Of a stretch of 22,263 nt of DNA, positions 19,435-22,263 are shown one piece after another. Positions within the stretch are counted from its first letter, which is position 1. Each line of letters starts with the position of its first letter. Origin of the DNA: Kalaharituber pfeilii. Its lineage: Eukaryota; Ascomycota; Pezizomycetes; Pezizales; Pezizaceae. A program made the position numbers and the translations under genes. The stretch lies in assembly GCA_015179045.1 (NCBI GenBank), contig WHUZ01000227.1, positions 1 to 22,263 of the forward strand, written 5' to 3'. Under the pieces are notes generated by a model. That model ran no database searches and was not told the origin of the DNA. It was given only the letters and a program-made list of their open reading frames with translations.

Positions 19435-20172
19435 TGTTACGGGCGTGAGGTGCTCGGCTCCGGTGGGCGCTGGAAGGGACTGGATGTTACGGCTACGGTG
19501 GGGAAAACGGCGGTGCCGGCGTCGTCCCGGAAGTGTGAATACGGCGGGTCGGAATGGCTACGGAGGTGTATACGGCGGACCGGAAGGGCAGCTACTCGGC
19601 GGGGGGCACGCAGCGGAGCGGAGCGATTCACGGGCGTAATGATGGAACGATAGGTTCAGAGTTATAGAGGACTTAGGACACCGCTTGTGTCTTGATTCTT
19701 CTAACTATGCTATCGCCAGCCGGCGCTTATATAGACTTCAGCGCAGCCATACATGAGGGGTCAACAAATGAATAATTGGCTGGCAACGCAGCGATTCCTT
19801 ATCAATGCCAATACCCGTGGTAATAGGCATACGTAACGAAAACATGCAAAAATAGTACGGGACAAAGATAACGAATGTACTAATGCATGTGCGTATATTA
19901 ATAAAGCTTCCGTAACTCGAGTGTATGCATCAAGCTGCATTCCGGATGACACACCCTTCCGTAGTACTGCCCTATCTAAACGATGCGAGAATCAACAGCC
20001 AAGCCTAACGGGTGATCAGTCCGGTCAATCAGCGTTGGTCTTATGTTCGATTGCAGGGTCAGCGTTTTTCCCTTGGCGGGTAAGTCTTCACCTTTAGCCG
20101 TGGCAGCTAATTAGTAGTGGAACCCTTGCCCCTTGCCACAATGGTAGGCAAGTTTCCACCTTAGCCGTAACA
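19435..20172 (-). repeat. A2 upstream (5') LTR
   Basis: This 738-bp LTR runs from TGTTACGGGC to TTAGCCGTAACA, with 6-bp inverted terminal repeat TGTTAC/GTAACA. It is the promoter LTR because coding is on the minus strand. Confidence 0.95.
19726..19733 (-). promoter_or_regulatory. A2 LTR TATA box
   Basis: TATATAAG on the coding strand lies in the upstream LTR. It is conserved in all A-family LTRs of the window, including the RIPed ones. It is the likely core promoter of the element RNA. Confidence 0.5.
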
Positions 20173-20177
20173 CTATA

Positions 20178-20702
20178 TACGCATATTTACAGAAACTAAT
20201 CTAAATAGATTCTGATATAAAGCATCTGCTGAGTGGTCTTGCAGAGCTATTTACAGTACTGTAAATTCTGGTAGCTGACCTGAGTGATAATGACTTCATT
20301 TTGCCTCATATTCACTATACTGGAAAGCAAAAATTCTGTAAGTAAGTACTAAGAGCAGATTGGGCCTGAGTAGAGATAAGAAGGTGTACTAATGCTATAC
20401 TAAAAGGTAAGCTTCTAGGTAAGATTAAAGTATTTTTTAAACTATTTGACTACTAAACAAGTAATACTTACTATTGTATATATATTTCTCTACTTCAATA
20501 GATCAGTCAAGAGAGATATGAAGGTTCTGAAGGTATGTCTAAAGTTTGTATGTTAATGTCAGTAAACAAGTAGGTAATACCTATTTGCAGTATATCTAGA
20601 ATGGCTTATCTAATCCCAATAAAGCCAAACTTGCAGTAGTATATAAATAATTAGATAGATTTAGCTATTTAGCAAGATATATATCAGATGGATGAAATGT
20701 AA
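20178..20702 (+). pseudogene. Interrupted old ORF, segment 3 (C-terminal part; transposon-like)
   Basis: In the frame carried over from segment 2, 174 codons run to a TAA at 20700-20702 with ten internal stops, all explainable as mutated CAA, CAG, CGA or TGG. Readable parts are KHLLSGLAELFTVL, HIHYTGKQKFC, YEGSEGMSKVCMLMSVNK, VIPICSISRMAYLIPIKP and YINN-stop-IDLAI-stop-QDIY. The V-I-P-x-x-S-I-x-R-x-x-x-L-I-P block followed by an N-x-x-I-D-x-x-x-Y end resembles, from memory, the C-terminal region of proteins encoded by large fungal DNA transposons (KDZ/Plavaka type). That family call is tentative. Absence of frameshifts over 525 bp makes a former coding sequence likely. Confidence 0.55.
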
Positions 20703-20860
20703 TTAGTTCAAATAATAAATTATGTATTATATAGTATCTTAAAGGATCTAAGAGTATTAAGTAGTAGGATATATACAAGATAGATGAATTATAATTAGTT
20801 CAAAGAATAAATCAGATATCATATAGTGTTTTAAAAGATCTGATAGTATTAAGTAAAAGG
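20674..20860. repeat. Tandem direct duplication, unit about 92-95 bp
   Basis: 20674-20765 and 20766-20860 align over their full length (shared blocks: GATGAA-T-TAATTAGTTCAAA, ATATAGT-T-TTAAA-GATCT, AGTATTAAGTA). The first unit includes the last codons and stop of the interrupted ORF, so the duplication copied its 3' end. Differences between the units are mostly but not only transitions. Confidence 0.75.
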
Positions 20861-20969
20861 TCATTAGATATAGTATCCAATATGATAGATTGGTTGCTTT
20901 ATATTGCAAATTGTAAAAGACTATATTACTATATTATTACTATTATGAATTTTTTTATAGCATCTATAC

Positions 20970-21008
20970 CAAGAAACTATAGAACTACAGTTGCTTTATA
21001 GTTTCTTG
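20970..21008. repeat. Perfect 12-bp inverted repeat (hairpin 1)
   Basis: CAAGAAACTATA at 20970-20981 and its exact reverse complement TATAGTTTCTTG at 20997-21008, loop 15 bases. Function unknown. Confidence 0.7.
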
Positions 21009-21028
21009 ATATGATGAAATACAGGCAA

Positions 21029-21064
21029 TATACTTCTATAGCATAAGTACACTTTAGAAGTATA
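21029..21064. repeat. Perfect 10-bp inverted repeat (hairpin 2)
   Basis: TATACTTCTA at 21029-21038 and TAGAAGTATA at 21055-21064, loop 16 bases. It begins 20 bases after hairpin 1 and is followed at once by a poly(T) tract. Geometry is similar to hairpin 1 but the stem sequence is different. Confidence 0.65.
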
Positions 21065-21065
21065 A

Positions 21066-21085
21066 TTTTTTTTTTGTTTTTTTTT
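21066..21085. repeat. Interrupted poly(T) tract
   Basis: Ten T, one G, nine T on the plus strand. After it the composition changes, including a short GC-richer patch near 21112-21160. It could be an old poly(A) tail of a minus-strand retroposon or simple slippage; there is not enough to decide. Confidence 0.6.
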
Positions 21086-22263
21086 AATTATATAACTTTA
21101 CTTATAGTACTTGGCCATGGCAGGGACCCTAAGCAAGCTCTCATAGCTTGGAGATAGACTAAACTAACTTTTTATATACATGGTCCCCATATACTATTAT
21201 CTGCGCTCTTCTAATATCTAGAACTTGACCCTATATTCTCCTACCTTTTAGAAGTTTTACTCTAGCAAAGAAATTCTCTAAAATATTATACTCCTTCCCA
21301 TTCTCTACCTTTCTTTTTCAATTCTTTCTCATATCACTCTACCTCTCAAAACCTTCTGGGTGGCTCTTCTAACTTCTGCATCAAAAAGTGAGATACTTCT
21401 CTGTTTGCACCTTTCTATACCTACATCTATCTAATTCTACTACCTCTAGCTTCTTCAACTACCCAGTACACCTTCCTTGCTCCAGTTGTAATGCAGTAAA
21501 GTTTAATATTATTACTTTACTCTACTCCATGATCTTTCCTCCTATCACTTCTCTTTTCTTCTTCTTCTATACCTTTACCCTCTGGCACAGTCCACTTCCA
21601 GTAGCTATCTCCTTCTTCTATATCACTGTCCCATTCTTTGCCTACTTATCTATCTTTTCCAAGTCATTGCCTGCGATTCTAATATAAGCTTTTATCTATA
21701 ATAGTTTTGTATCCTTCTCTTCCTCTTTCTTCTCACTACTACATTTACCACTCTTCTCATATTCTCTATCTTTCCTTTTTCTTTCCTGCCTGCCTTCTGA
21801 ATTACCATAACAGTGGCTTCCAAATCTAGATAGATCAGGACTAGTACCTCCTCTAGTATACTCTTCTCACTCCCCTTACCTTCCTATTGAAAACTATTGC
21901 TATTTTTCCTACTACCTCTACTACTACTACCGACCTCTCTTATACACCTACCTCTATCTTACTATCCTCGATTGTACTGCTATCTAAAAAGAAGATAGCT
22001 CTCTTTCTTTCAGCCTCCTCAATTGAGGTTTTCTATTCCTTTCTACTTTCTTTCTTTCTCCTCAGCCTCTTTATAGTCTCTACCTCTACTATCTCATATT
22101 CTCTTCCCTATAAAATCTCCTCCTCCTCTTCTAAGAAACATGTCTACTAGCCCTGCCAGCAGTCTAATACCATTTTATACTCATTCTTCTCTGCTAGTGC
22201 TAACTACACCCCCCAGTCTCTCTAGTTTCTTACCTCCTCCTCTCTCTCCTTACTTCTTCTAAA
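21086..22263. other. Unrecognised pyrimidine-rich region, no intact gene
   Basis: The plus strand is dominated by C and T from about 21170 to the window end. Plus-strand open stretches at 21388-21687 and 21887-22150 encode Ser/Leu/Phe/Thr-rich sequence without recognisable motifs and are probably by-products of this composition. On the minus strand a Lys/Glu/Arg-rich frame with few stops is readable near 21890-22090 (TIKRLRRKKESRKE, KTSIEEAERKRAIFFLDSS), which looks more protein-like. It could be another degraded transposon gene on the minus strand, running in from beyond the window. No target duplication or LTR was found. Confidence 0.4.

Larger units (their letters stand above)
14238..20172 (-). 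mobile_element. Element A2: GC-rich, little-mutated copy of the family A chromovirus-type retrotransposon
   Basis: Element A2 is 5,935 bp with LTRs of 735 bp and 738 bp, a CTATA duplication and minus-strand coding. Its GC content and CpG density are far above the rest of the window. The two LTRs differ by 7 substitutions, all transitions, plus 3 one-base indels, so it is the youngest insertion here. The internal region is nonetheless non-coding in practice: gag and pol are broken into short frames by indels and stops. Key lesions are shared with A1: loss of the second Asp of the RT YxDD, an extra base in RT, and a missing integrase C-terminal segment. It probably moved with proteins supplied by another element. 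Confidence 0.95.

Noticed and set aside
21388..22150. Two plus-strand open stretches of 99 and 87 codons near the end
   Set aside because: Pyrimidine-rich DNA seldom makes stop codons on the C/T-rich strand. The products are low-complexity Ser/Leu/Phe sequence, so they are not listed as genes.
21066..22263. A LINE-type element with its poly(A) tail at the poly(T) tract
   Set aside because: No reverse transcriptase motif or target duplication could be found, so a poly(T) run alone is not enough.
1..22263. Defence system, CRISPR array, tRNA or rRNA genes, host metabolic genes
   Set aside because: None was seen on either strand. The repeats present are LTRs, target duplications, one tandem duplication and microsatellites.

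Overview
This window looks like a piece of an AT-rich, repeat-filled compartment of a filamentous fungal genome, probably an ascomycete. It holds no intact gene. Two families of Ty3/gypsy-type LTR retrotransposons with chromodomains (chromoviruses) are present. Most of the DNA carries dense C-to-T and G-to-A transitions with stop codons of the TAA/TAG/TGA type, which is the pattern left by repeat-induced point mutation (RIP). Species was not identified.

Layout. (1) Positions 1-394, 13914-14237 and 20178-20702 are three pieces of one old plus-strand reading frame. It is littered with RIP-type stops and was cut twice by retrotransposon insertions. (2) Positions 395-13908 are element A1 (family A, minus strand), heavily mutated, flanked by the target duplication TCTCT. 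(3) Positions 6226-13741 are element B (a second, larger family, also minus strand). It is nested inside the upstream LTR of A1 and flanked by TAATG. (4) Positions 14238-20172 are element A2, a GC-rich, hardly RIPed copy of family A flanked by CTATA; its LTRs differ by only 7 transitions and 3 one-base indels. (5) Positions 20703-22263 are an AT-rich tail with a tandem duplication, two adjacent hairpins, an interrupted poly(T) tract and a long stretch with pyrimidines almost only on the plus strand.

Order of events that fits the nesting: old ORF, then A1 into it, B into A1, mutation of all of these, and A2 into the same old ORF about 320 bp from A1, mostly after the mutation had stopped. B was a full-length element (Gag with coiled coil and CCHC knuckle, protease, RT, RNase H, integrase, chromodomain). 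Family A carries the same disabling lesions in both copies: a small deletion at the RT YxDD site, an extra base in RT, and about 560 bp missing between the integrase core and the chromodomain. This suggests that A spread as a defective, trans-mobilised family. In both families the sequence next to the upstream LTR is complementary to a site about 50 nt downstream of an LTR TATA box, the arrangement expected of self-primed (Tf1/sushi-like) reverse transcription.
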